Positions 23,766 through 34,100 of a stretch of DNA of 64,000 nucleotides are shown here, piece after piece. The stretch covers positions 806,001-870,000 of the forward strand of contig JARFIW010001087.1 in NCBI GenBank assembly GCA_036346225.1, given 5' to 3'. Position numbers and translations under genes: made by a program. Position 1 is the stretch's first letter. Every line of letters starts with the position of its first letter. Source of the DNA: Platerodrilus igneus. Taxonomy: Eukaryota; Arthropoda; Insecta; Coleoptera; Lycidae. The notes under the pieces are model-generated. The model was not told the DNA's origin. It made no database searches and saw only the letters and a program-made list of their open reading frames with translations.

Positions 23766-23952
23766 TTACCTTGCGTTTAGCCTCAAAGTAAGAAATTTTT
23801 TCTTCAGTTTTGATTTTTGTATTTCATATTCTTTTTGATATGTAGGGCAAGATCGACTGGAAGGGAGGTGTTCTCCATTGCAATTAACGCAGGTGCCCAG
23901 CTTTTTGCAAGATATTCCTTCATAAATTTTTTTCTCCGCAAGTGCACATTTC
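23766..23952 (-). pseudogene. ORF1 C-terminal part with zinc knuckle
   Basis: Nucleic-acid-binding protein of the LINE: KLGTCVNCNGEHLPSSRSCP is a Cys-x2-Cys-x4-His-type knuckle common in I/Jockey ORF1 proteins. It continues the ORF1 N-terminal part at 27850..28543 across the foldback insertion. The residues around Met-Cys-Ala are duplicated on both sides because of the 9-bp target duplication. Confidence 0.8.
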
Positions 23953-24002
23953 GGCTCCGTCAACTTGGCCCCCCTCCAAACGATTTATTGAAATGTAGCA
24001 TG

Positions 24003-24370
24003 TGCACCAAAATGTACTAGTCTTGCACCACCTTGCACCACCAAAATAATAGCTTGCACTATGCTGGAAAAACAATTGCGGTAATTTGTTTATGAGGGGG
24101 GCTAGAATGACGCTAGCCCCCCTCCATTCGCATTTCAAAAAAATGATATGTGCACCAGTTAGGGAAAAGCTTGCACCACCTTGCACCACTAAATTTAGAG
24201 CTTGCACCACTTCAAAAGATTAGATACAGGACCTTTTCTCGAGGGGGGCTAGAATGACGCTAGCCCCCCTCCAGTCGAATTTCAAAAAAATAATATGTGC
24301 ACCAGTTAGAGGATAGCTTGCACCACCTTGCACCACTAAATTTAGAGCTTGCACCACCTTCAATAAGTCG
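24003..24370. repeat. Tandem ~146-bp units with repeated TTGCACCACC motif
   Basis: Units begin GTGCACCA at about 24003, 24149 and 24295 and contain CTTGCACCACCTTGCACCAC and a short hairpin GGGGGGCTAG..CTAGCCCCCC. The same arrangement is mirrored at about 27430-27800. Confidence 0.85.
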
Positions 24371-25063
24371 TTACATTATTATTTAATATTATTTTACATA
24401 AAACACTGCCATACCCCAAGGTTTCTGAATTGCACTGCCAAAAGAATTCTAAGCAGATCCAATGCCGAAATGTTTCTTGCGCTTCTTTTATTCAAAATAG
24501 TGCAACTATATTTCATTTAATTATAGGAGTATTATCTAATAACAAGGTGATTAATAATACTGACTTTAGGACAGAATCAGGACGTTCCTAGAAGAGGCTT
24601 ACTAATGCACTTGCAAGGTATTACAGAACACGTAATAAACCGCATGATTTAAGGGTGTCAAATTTAAGTCAAATTACAACCAAATATAGCAGAATTCAGT
24701 TTTAAGCAGCATACAGAACCAAAGTCGTAGACAGATACTTCCGATGAGGTCATGCACAAATTTTTTAATTTAATTACATTTCTATGGATGTATCTATCTA
24801 CAATACACTAACTCCACCGCTTAACTTTCTATGAGTTTCACAAATTTCTCTTTCTAACTTATGACTGAAGGCCTACCAATTTTTTTGTAAAATGTCACTT
24901 CCACCGTTTTTTAACTACGTCATAACTGACATTTGTTAAACTTTGAATTTCGAATCGTTCTGGATATTAATTTTTTTTATTAACCCTTGAATTTCAGCAC
25001 ATACGGTACATTTATTTAATCTTTTATTTTTAAAATTGCAAAAGAAAGTCTTATTGTATGTTG

Positions 25064-25140
25064 CGGGATTTGAACCCGGTATCGTCGGACTGATAGCTTC
25101 TCTAGGTATGTATAACTCAGACATCTTGGATACTAAAGAT
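25064..25140 (-). ncRNA. tRNA-like segment with Pol III B box (left arm)
   Basis: On the minus strand GGTTCAAATCC (25066-25076) is a good B box inside a T-arm-like CGGGTTCAAATCCCG, and TGTCTGAGTTA 47 nt upstream is a weak A box. The acceptor stem does not close, so this is a tRNA relic or tRNA-derived SINE head. The copy in the right arm is at 26686-26760 (plus). Confidence 0.35.
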
Positions 25141-25297
25141 TTATTTTTACATTTTTGAATTTTTTGAATCATTTCCAGCAACCCATACATTTAAAGGGTT
25201 TTTTATAAAGTTTTGAATAAAGCTAATATTTGATCTTTTCGAGAAAATCACTTTTCTCAAATACCTACGAAATGTACAAAAATTTTTGAATTCCAAA

Positions 25298-26507
25298 TAA
25301 CGATTATTACTCAACAACAACATCTACAAAACATTTCCTATTTAACCGATTTTCAATCTCTTCAGATAACAAAACTATCCATCCAGTGCTATCCAGAATT
25401 AGACATCCTGTAGCAACGATTTGATAATGCTATTTTTAGTTTATCAAGATTCCCTGCTGAAATTGAAAATCTTTTCAAATTTTCTAGAATGTTTATTAAA
25501 CTGCATTTGATTACTGTTTTATAGTAATCTTGGAATAGTCAATATTATATATGGAAATCGGAAAAAGTTTGTACTAGTTGAGATTGAATTTATTGCTGAG
25601 CATTACCTAGAATCATAGGTAGGTATCCCTATTATAGTTAGATTGATAATTAATTTCATTGCTGTTGCTTAGTTTATTTTTCACCTAAAGATTTTTACGT
25701 ATTATTTTCTTCTGTATGAGCTATATACTTCTATAAAATTTGAAATTGCTCAAATTGAGTAACTAATCAATAGTAATTAATTAAATAATTTTATTTCAAG
25801 AATTCAAACACATAAAAATGTTAAACTCAAAATTAAATTAATTTTTTTAATATTTAAATATAAAAGACTAACTCTTATTCGAACAGGTTTTCTTAATTCT
25901 AAAAATGTATATCAACTAATAGATAAAATTGATAATGGACAGTACAATTAAAAATATATCTCTTAATACCTACATTTTTAAAAGAAATTTTTGAAATTAA
26001 AATAAATTTTCTGATTATAAAAAAGATTAATTCTTATTGCTAATAGCTTTCACAATTCTAAAAATTTTAGCAAAAAATAAATGAAATTGAAAGAAACAAG
26101 AATGATAGTGAATTAAAATACATATCTGAATATACTTAAAACAATTGAACATTAATTTAAATAATAAAAGGCTTCAGACTATTAGTTTAAAAAAATTCAG
26201 TACTCAAAACTTGAACGTATTTTTTCGGTAAATTTTGAAGAAGCGAACATTTGCATTTGTAATTGATCGCTTATTGCATTAAATAAATATGTAATTCCGC
26301 GGGTGAAAAATTCAAATGCCTTATTATCCAACAATAGGGGAATTTTTAAGAACGGGCTGTATATAATGTCAATAGAGAAATTGGCCGTCAGTGACTAAAC
26401 GCCTCTAGAAAAATAGTAATATTTTGTCTGGCAGGAGAGAGTTCCAGAAGCATAGTAGACAAAAATTAATTCCTTGGCAATTTATAGAAAGAATAACCAA
26501 TGACCGG
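25298..26507. other. Loop of the foldback element, no gene
   Basis: About 1.2 kb, very AT-rich, stop codons in all frames. Confidence 0.7.
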
Positions 26508-27849
26508 TTTGGAATTAAAATTTTTTTATACATTTCGTAGGTATTTGAGAAAAGTGGGAAAAGTGATTTTTTCGAAAAGATCAAATATTAGCTTTATTCA
26601 AAACTTTATAAAAAACCCTTTAAATGTATGGGTTGCTGGAAATGATTCAAATAATTCAAAAATGTAAAAATAAATCTTTAGTATCCAAGATGTCTGAGTT
26701 ATACATACCTAGAGAAGCTATCAGTCTGACGATACCGGGTTCAAATCCCGCAACATACAATAAGACTTTCTTTCGCAATTTTAAAAATAAAAGATTAAAT
26801 AAATATACCGTATGTGCTGAAATTCAAGGGTTAATAAAAAAAATTAATATCCAGAACGATTCGAAATTCAAAGTTTAACAAGTGTCAGTTATGACGTAGT
26901 TAAAAAACGGTGGAAGTGACATTTTACAAAAAAATTGATAGCCCTTCAGTCATAAGTTAGAAAGAGAAATTTGTGAAACTCATAGAAAGTTAAGCGGAGG
27001 AGTTAGTGTATTGTAGATAGATACATCCATAGAAATGTAATTAAATTAAAAAATTTGTGCATGACCTCTCCGGAAGTATCTGTCTACGACTTTGGTTCTG
27101 TATGCTGCTTAAAACTGAATTCTGCTATATTTGGTTGTAATTTGACTTAAATTTGACACCCTTAAATCATGCGATTTATTACGTGTTCTGTAATACCTTG
27201 CAAGTGCATTAGTAAGCCTCTTGTAGGAACGTCCTGATTCTGTCCTAAAGTCAGTATTATTAATCACCTTGTTATTAGATAATACTCCTATAATTAAATG
27301 AAATATAGTTGCACTATTTTGAATAAAAGAAGCGCAAGAAACATTTCGGCATTGGATCTGCTTAGAATTCTTTTGGCAGTGCAATTCAGAAACCTTGAGT
27401 AAGGCAGTGTTTTATGTAAAATAATATTAAATAATAATGTAACGACTTATTGAAGGTGGTGCAAGCTCTAAATTTAGTGGTGCAAGGTGGTGCAAGCTAT
27501 CCTCTAACTGGTGCACATATCATTTTTTGAAATTCGGCTGGAGGGGCTAGCGTCATTCTAGCCCCCTCGAGAAAAGGTCCTGTATCTAATCTTTGAAGTG
27601 GTGCAAGCTCTAAATTTAGTGGTGCAAGGTGGTGCAAGCTTTTCCTAACTGGTGCACATATCATTTTTAAAAATTCGAATGGAGGGGGCTGTCATTCTAG
27701 CCCCCCTCATAAACAAATTACCGCAATTGTTTTTCCAGCATGGTGCAAGCTATTATTTTGGTGGTGCAAGGTGGTGCAAGACTAGTACTTTCTGGTGCAC
27801 ATGCTACATTTCAATAAATCGTTTGGAGGGGGGCCAAGTTGACGGAGCC
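26508..27849. repeat. Right inverted arm of the foldback element
   Basis: 1,342 bp, mirror of 23953..25297, with one palindromic GGGGGGCTAG block shortened. It includes the tRNA-like segment at 26686..26760 (B box 26738-26748). Confidence 0.9.
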
Positions 27850-28543
27850 GCACATTTCAGGGTTTGGACATCTTGATGAGACGTGCCCAAACTTCTTACA
27901 TTTAAAGCACCTCATGGGATGGGGAATGTATTGTCTTACGTTTAGTCTATAAAATTCAGCCTTAATTTTTTTTTGGGAGGTCTATTGTGTTAAAAGTTAA
28001 GAGAAAATTTCCAGTGTCTGTTAAGATACCGTTCTTTTTATCTTTTTATCGTTTAATGGAGATGACATTACAGCTTTTCATTCCCTCTAAAATTTCTTCG
28101 TCTGAACAATTTAAAAAGTCTCTGCAGTAGATGACACCTTTACTGTAATTTAATGTAGAGTGTGGAACAACTTGTACCTGGTGTCTTATGAACTCAGTGA
28201 TGTTTGTTAGCGCTTTATGTTGTTTATATGTTTTTATTTCTATAAACAAACCTTATTTGATCTTTTTGATGTTAGTTATGTCTTCAACTATATCGTAAAG
28301 TCCTTTTTCTATAATAAAAGGACTTGTATGTTCGAAATTACTGTCATCTAATTGTTTGATTATTAAAAAACGAGAAAAATTACTTGTCACATTCTGGACA
28401 TCTGATCCCATTTTACAGGATGGATCTCCTTCAGTAGAAGCAGAAATAATATGCTTAAAACCAGTATTCTTTGGGATTGAATAGGTCATTATAGCGGCAA
28501 AGTTGGTTATAGTAGGCTTAGAGTCGGCATCAGGTCCGGCCAT
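27850..28543 (-). pseudogene. ORF1 N-terminal part of the I-like LINE
   Basis: Starts MAGPDADSKPTITNFAAIMT at 28543 and stays open to 28253, then continues in other frames (FIEIKTYKQHKALTNITEFI, 28249..28046). It ends with a CCHC knuckle, RCFKCKKFGHVSSRCPNPEM, at about 27865-27930, cut by the foldback insertion after MCA. The knuckle plus the one at 23766..23952 make a typical ORF1 C-terminal zinc array. The protein coats LINE RNA. Confidence 0.75.
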
Positions 28544-29500
28544 ACTACTTGATGCATATTTATCTAGAGAAGTATCAAATTCACGTTAGGGAGATCGTCA
28601 TAGGGCTGACGTTCCGTACCTGGTGCATCTATGAACTACTACTCCGACTAGACAGAGTAGGACCTAATTTTGAGGCTGGAAGCTCAAGTGTATTGATTGG
28701 CGCATTTATCGTTACATCCTTTGTCGTATCCATGCCATTAAAAAAAAGGCGATAGAGAGGTGTAATGTGTAGATGTGTAAGGTGTGTGTTTTACTATTAA
28801 AATGTGCTTTAGCTAGCACACGTGTTTGTGTGTGTGTGTGTGTGTATGTTTGTGTGTGTGAGCATGTGTTATGTGCAAGGTACATGTGTGTATATGATAA
28901 TGACACCGATTTCCGTCCCCCCTCCTCCCCCAACAAATACATGCAGAAGCAGTACAGCAGTGGCCTCCACAAAGCCTCTCACCCCCTTCAGCATGGCCTA
29001 GTCTGGGCACCACTCAGCACTACTAAAGAGGGCAAGATTATTCGCCAGCTGATAGGACAGCCTCCTCTTTGGTTAAAAGAGGTTTGGGGTCCCGGACCTA
29101 TCTGGCGGCCGGGGTGCGCCACCCCCAGTTTTTAAACTGTACCCTCTACCAGTACCACCCTTTGCAGAAATTCCGAAAAGCTAAGAGGCGAAAACACGGT
29201 TCCCAAAATAAACTGCATGTGTGAGATGTTAAGTGGTGTTAAAAATGTAAATGGTTGTGTAATGTTTGAAATGTGTGTGGCGATTTTAGTTGACTTTTAC
29301 GACAGGAAGGTCGTAACGCGGTGCAATTCTTTAATCTTGGCGCACACACAGGGAAGAGAGAAGTTAGGAGCTTGGTAGGTGGGACGGTTAACAGGAAGAG
29401 GGCTGATGGAAGATAGGAATTGGGCAGCAGGCAGCTGAGCTTGGGTACATCGGGTTTGCTATGCCCGTACCTGTTTGGGAACTAACAGGCCCCTGAGGGG
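28544..29500 (-). other. Probable 5' leader of the I-like LINE
   Basis: GC-richer than its surroundings, no ORF of its own. The minus-strand start near 29500 has CCCCTCAGGGG followed by CCTGTTAG..AACAGG, two small hairpins. A (GT)n run lies inside. Assigned by position only. Confidence 0.4.
28825..28862. repeat. (GT)n microsatellite
   Basis: About 18 GT dinucleotides with two interruptions. Confidence 0.9.
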
Positions 29501-30979
29501 AAAACATATATTAACAAATTTCTGTATGTACTTAATAATTCTGATAGCTTCTTTTTAAAAAATTACATTTCCAATTTGAAATTTCACGCTTATAAATGAT
29601 TTTGTTTAAATTTTTGTGATTTATAATAATTTACAACCCTGAGTTAAGTTCCAGTATGTATCTAACAGAGATAAAACGACTGTGCTTTTAACTTTATGAT
29701 TTGAATAAAAATACTGATTCTATAGCATATCTAGTTCTTGAACTCTATTATACATGAGATTAAAATTATACAGAGTAATAAATAAATAAACGGCCGAATT
29801 CCTATTTACAGAGTGTTTTGATAACAAATTTGTCATTCAAGATTAATTACGTCTACCAATTTAATTTTTATGTTTAGCGTAACGCAATGCGTTGCAATTG
29901 TTTTATTATTTTGGTACAAGTTGTGACACGACAGTACTTTTGGTGTATAATATTCCTTTTAACATTAGGTTTAACAATTCTTGTTTAGTAGCATAAGATA
30001 GTATAAGAGGTGTAGTACAGGGTAGGAACCTGTTTTTAATCGAGTCCCAAAAGCTCTGTGAGTATTGTTAAGTTAGTGATGAAAGGACGCTGGAGCGTGC
30101 CGACCGGTTTGAGTGAGTGTGTAAAGCACGACTAAAAAACAAAGCAACTGCTTTGTGTACAATGTAGGTGCAAACGGAAGTGGTGAAGCCTGGCAAAGGA
30201 CAGTTGTCTACGATATAAGGTAGGATCGATCCTAGTTAATATTTTCATTGTTATACCTGGTGTTTATGTGAAGTAGTCATTCAGTACTCTGTTAACATTC
30301 TAGGGAGATCTATATTTGCGAGGAAAGTAAACGAACCGGTTGTGGGCTTAATGTATTGCAGTCCAGGTCACTTTTGGTTACGTGTAGATATTCGGACTTA
30401 GTTATGTAAAGACAATGATAATTAATACCTACCATTTCGCGATGAACTATAATTAGTTTCTTAAGTAGTGTAGGGTCGATTTAGTGATTAGTTGTACATA
30501 TTTATTGCATTACTTCTTTTATATTTTTAGTAAAAATATCGCAATAAAGGTTGATACAGAATCAGAACTGTTGTTATTCACTCTATTTTAATCACGTCAA
30601 AGAATCCTGTTTGAGAGGAAAGTCTCAAGGTGTTCAAATTTAACCTGTTTGTCCAAAATACAGGGCTCATACACACCATGCATCTTTTTTTGTTTTTATT
30701 TGTTTCAGAAAAAGTTCATTTTTTTTTTACTTAACAATAAACGTTGTCTACAAAACATATTAGGAAATTTATTATTCCATTTTTAAGAAAGGCAAGTCTT
30801 CTAATGTAATCATTGGTTTGTTAAAACCAAAACTGTCCAAACTTGTCCTGCTCCACCCTGTCTGTAATACATAGAGTGATGTAACATTTATCTTAATATA
30901 CAATTTGTATAAAGTTAATAAACTATATTAATACTACTTTGATAAATAAACATTTATTTTCTACCACCATTAATAAAGT
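29501..30979. other. No gene recognised
   Basis: AT-rich, no exon-like ORF. The right end probably includes the 3' untranslated region of the P450. Confidence 0.4.
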
Positions 30980-30985
30980 TTTATT
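30980..30985 (-). terminator. Candidate polyadenylation signal of the P450
   Basis: AATAAA on the minus strand 59 nt after the stop codon. A second one lies near 30954. Confidence 0.4.
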
Positions 30986-31043
30986 AAAACATTCTTTGTT
31001 ATTCCTATTAGGGACTAAAATTTCGCGGCAGGTGATTCTTCAC

Positions 31044-31157
31044 TCACTTATCTACTTCAGAAATACATAGCTTTAGAGGATCTGCAATACCATAAACAGG
31101 GTTTACTTCAAAGGTCGCATCTTTGTGATGCCATTCTAGGTAAAAATTCCTAATGAT
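31044..31157 (-). CDS. P450 terminal exon
   Basis: 38 codons including TGA at 31046-31044, from IIRNFYLEWHHKD to the stop. The acceptor TTATAG precedes 31157. Too short to be found as a standalone ORF. It encodes the C-terminal beta region. Confidence 0.85.
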   Translation of the reverse strand: MIRNFYLEWHHKDATFEVNPVYGIADPLKLCISEVDK

Positions 31158-34100
31158 CTATAAGATATAGAATGTTAGCAACAAAAGTATTTTAATAGTT
31201 CTTAGTTTACCTTTGCAATTCCTATTTCCAACTCTAACACTGTGAAACGTTTGCCAAGACAAGATCTTTGTCCGAAACCAAATGGCATTGTCACAAATGG
31301 ATGTGTCGATTTGGCAGATAGGTCTCCAGTAGTGCTTCGTAGCCAACGTTCGGGAATGAATTCTTTTGCCTTTGGATAGTATTCTTCTGACAAAGATTGT
31401 GATAGATTGGATGTCGCGACGGTAGTCTGTGAAATACAGTTATGCTAGTTCTAAAGAAGTTGAATATAAGTTTATATATGGTTCAACATCTTAAACTGTT
31501 ATCATATAGGTAGGGGCTATATTTAAATTGAATTTCTACAAATTTTTTTAAGAGAATAATTTGAAGAGTCGTTGTTATATTATTGTTATTAGTAAAAGGC
31601 ATAACATCTATATTTTTTAGATACAAGTAGATTTCTATTGAACAAAACGTTTTTTATATTTCTGTACTTGACACTTGATGTCGAACTGTGGATCTTGATT
31701 TTTCCCCATAGGTGACTTTAATCCGACCGTAGAGCAGTCAGCTCTATACATATCGGCAATAGCTGACTGGTCTACGATCGAATCAAAGTCACCTATGGGG
31801 AAAATAAATTTGTTTTATTATTTATTCGAATGGACCTGCACCTTGCCGAAGTTCTAAATTACTAGAACAAGTGAAATGGCATGCGTGTTCTAATGAGCTA
31901 AAAAGCCAAACTACAGGTCCAACCAAATTAGTAGGGTCGTTAGTGAGGAACCAGACTAAGACGAGTCCCCGAAAGAGGGCAGCGGCTCTTTCGGTACTTA
32001 GATTGGCAGAGACCATAGGGGTCGGTATGGCAGTGTAAGACACACTACCGCGATGTGGAGGACAACGGGAAACCACCACATTATCTCCCAAGTACACAGC
32101 GTACTTAAATTGTAACAAACATGATGGCATTCTCTGGGGGTAAAAGATTCCGGAGTTAAAATAGTCCCCCATTCGGATCTCCGGGAGGGGACTACTTTGG
32201 AGGATGCGATCGGAAAGTTAAAAATAAGAGTCAGGAACATTCTGCGAGTCGGAGCGTGGAATGTTAGAAGTATGAAGCAAATAGGTAAGCTAGAGAACCT
32301 AAAAATCGAAATGAGGAGGTTATCACTAGACATAGTAAAGATCAGCGAAGTTCGGTGGCCAGAGGCGGGGGATTTTTGGAGTGGAGACTTCAGTGTAATT
32401 CATACGGGAGCAAAGGAAGGAAATTTGGGTAAGGGGCTAGTTATGCGGAAAAAGATAGGATACTGTGTAGAAAATTACTTACAAAAGAACGAAACAAAAG
32501 AGTACTCATGGTTAGATTAGAATCTAAACCGGTAAACACGGTAATAATACAAGTGTACATACCCACCTCTAGCTACAGTGACGAAGAGGTATAAGTCATC
32601 TATAAAGATATCGAAGACATATTAAGGTACGTAAAAGGACATGAAAATTTAATAATTACGGGGGATTTTAATGCCGTGGTAGGTGAGCGGTAGTAGGGTT
32701 ATTTGGTTTAGGCACGAGAAACGACAGGGGAAATAGGCTGGTAGAATTTTGCGACAAGAACAATTTAATCATCACAAACACATTATTTCAACATCATGCT
32801 AGAAGACGATATACGTAGAAGATGCCAGGAGATATAGGAAGATATCAAATAGATTACATTTTTGTTAGACAACGGTTTAGGAATCAAGTAAAAGACAGTA
32901 GAAGCTACACAGAAGCAGATATAGATACTGACCACAACATCGTAATTATGAAGGTCGCACTTAAATTTAAGAATGTAAAAAAAAGAAACGGAAAAAGGCA
33001 CTTGGACTTAGAGAAACTAAAAGATAAAGATATTCAAGAAAGATTCGAAAAAAAGTCAAGTGAATTGCTCAAAGATATCGGGAAAATATCTGATACTAAG
33101 AAAGTAGAAACAGAATGGAATAACATTAAATTCAGCCTAGACATGGCGGCCAGAGATATTCTGGGTATACACAAAAAGAAAATAAGAAACCGTGGATAAC
33201 AAAGGATATTTTGAATTTAATGGAAGAAAGACGAAAATACAAAAATAAATCAGACGAAACAGGAAAACAGAGATACAAAGCTATAAAATGGGAAATTATT
33301 CGAAAATACAGGAAAGCTAAAGAGCAATGGATTGATGAAAAGTGCAAAGGGGTACAAACGAAGATGGAAATAGGAAAGATAGACGAAGCATACAAATTAA
33401 TTAGAATGAATTTTAGGGATATAAAACCGTATAGCAAAAATATAAGGGACGCACAAAGAAACGTCATTATAGAAAACGTAGAGAAAGTGGGTAGATGGCA
33501 AGAATATATAGGGAAATTATATGCAGGAGAGGAACTAACTGCATTAGAACAGAAATCAGACATTGAAAATGATGACTTGGGATATCCTATACTTAGAGAT
33601 GAGTTTGACTTAGCAATATAGAGTCTGAAAAATGGTAAGGCGCCGGGTACAGACAAGGTGCAAGCAGAAACTCTAAAAGCCGCTGGACAAGCAGTAACAG
33701 AACGTCTCTTCCAACTTGTAAGCTATATGTATTAGACAGGCGAGATACCCAAAGATTTCAAACGTAGCATCATAGTAACTATACCAAAAAAGAAAGGCAC
33801 GGATAGATGTGAAAATTTTCGAACAATAAGTTTGACAGCACACGTGTCAAAAATATTAACTAGAATTGTGCAAAGACGAATGGAAAAACGGGCGGAAGAA
33901 ATACTAGGAGAAGACCAATTTGGGTTTAGGCAAAACAGGGGAACACGGGAGGCTATTTTAGCTCTGAGAGTGATAATGGGGAAAACAATAGAAAAAGGGG
34001 AAAGCGTGTATATAGGGTTTGTAGATCTATAAAAAGCATTCGACAATGTAAAATGAAAAAAAATGTTTAAAATACTCAAAAAGATTGGAATGAGTTATAG

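Larger units (their letters stand above)
23953..25297. repeat. Left inverted arm of the foldback element
   Basis: 1,345 bp, inverted partner at 26508..27849 and highly alike, with small indels (several in C/G runs). The outer 420 bp carry tandem units; the inner part carries a tRNA-like segment. Confidence 0.9.
23953..27849. mobile_element. Foldback transposon, 1.34-kb inverted arms, 9-bp target duplication
   Basis: A 3,897-bp element with ends GGCTCCGTCAACTTGGCC and its inverse. GCACATTTC is duplicated exactly at 23944-23952 and 27850-27858. Long arms (23953..25297, 26508..27849) enclose a ~1.2-kb AT-rich loop with no ORF, so it is non-autonomous. A 9-bp duplication and long arms fit Mutator-like elements; other superfamilies with 8-9 bp duplications (Merlin, hAT, P) are possible. 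Insertion split LINE ORF1. Confidence 0.9.
20360..29500 (-). mobile_element. I-like non-LTR retrotransposon, interrupted
   Basis: A LINE in minus orientation with ORF1 (zinc knuckles), ORF2 endonuclease, RT and RNase H. RNase H plus an AP-type endonuclease points to the I group; the Jockey clade proper lacks RNase H. Without the 3.9-kb foldback insertion at 23953..27849 it spans about 5.2 kb, near full length. ORF2 is broken by several frameshifts. The 3' end is lost at the PLE/TA junction near 20.36 kb. The 5' limit near 29.5 kb is inferred from a GC-richer leader. Confidence 0.75.

Noticed and set aside
24936..26878. Two near-identical 84-codon ORFs (MYGLLEMIQ..) in inverse orientation
   Set aside because: They are the same sequence in the two inverted arms of the foldback element, overlap the tRNA-like segment and lack any protein motif.
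23953..27849. CRISPR-like array (repeated TTGCACCACC)
   Set aside because: The repeats are few, nested in an animal transposon with inverted arms, with no regular unique spacers.
27872..27892. Second hammerhead candidate (CTTGATGAGACG..)
   Set aside because: No stem II or GAAA at the right spacing; it is coding sequence of LINE ORF1.
28712..29135. Overlapping ORFs of 66-120 codons on both strands around the GT repeat
   Set aside because: They translate the (GT)n/(CA)n microsatellite and the LINE leader; no coding signature.
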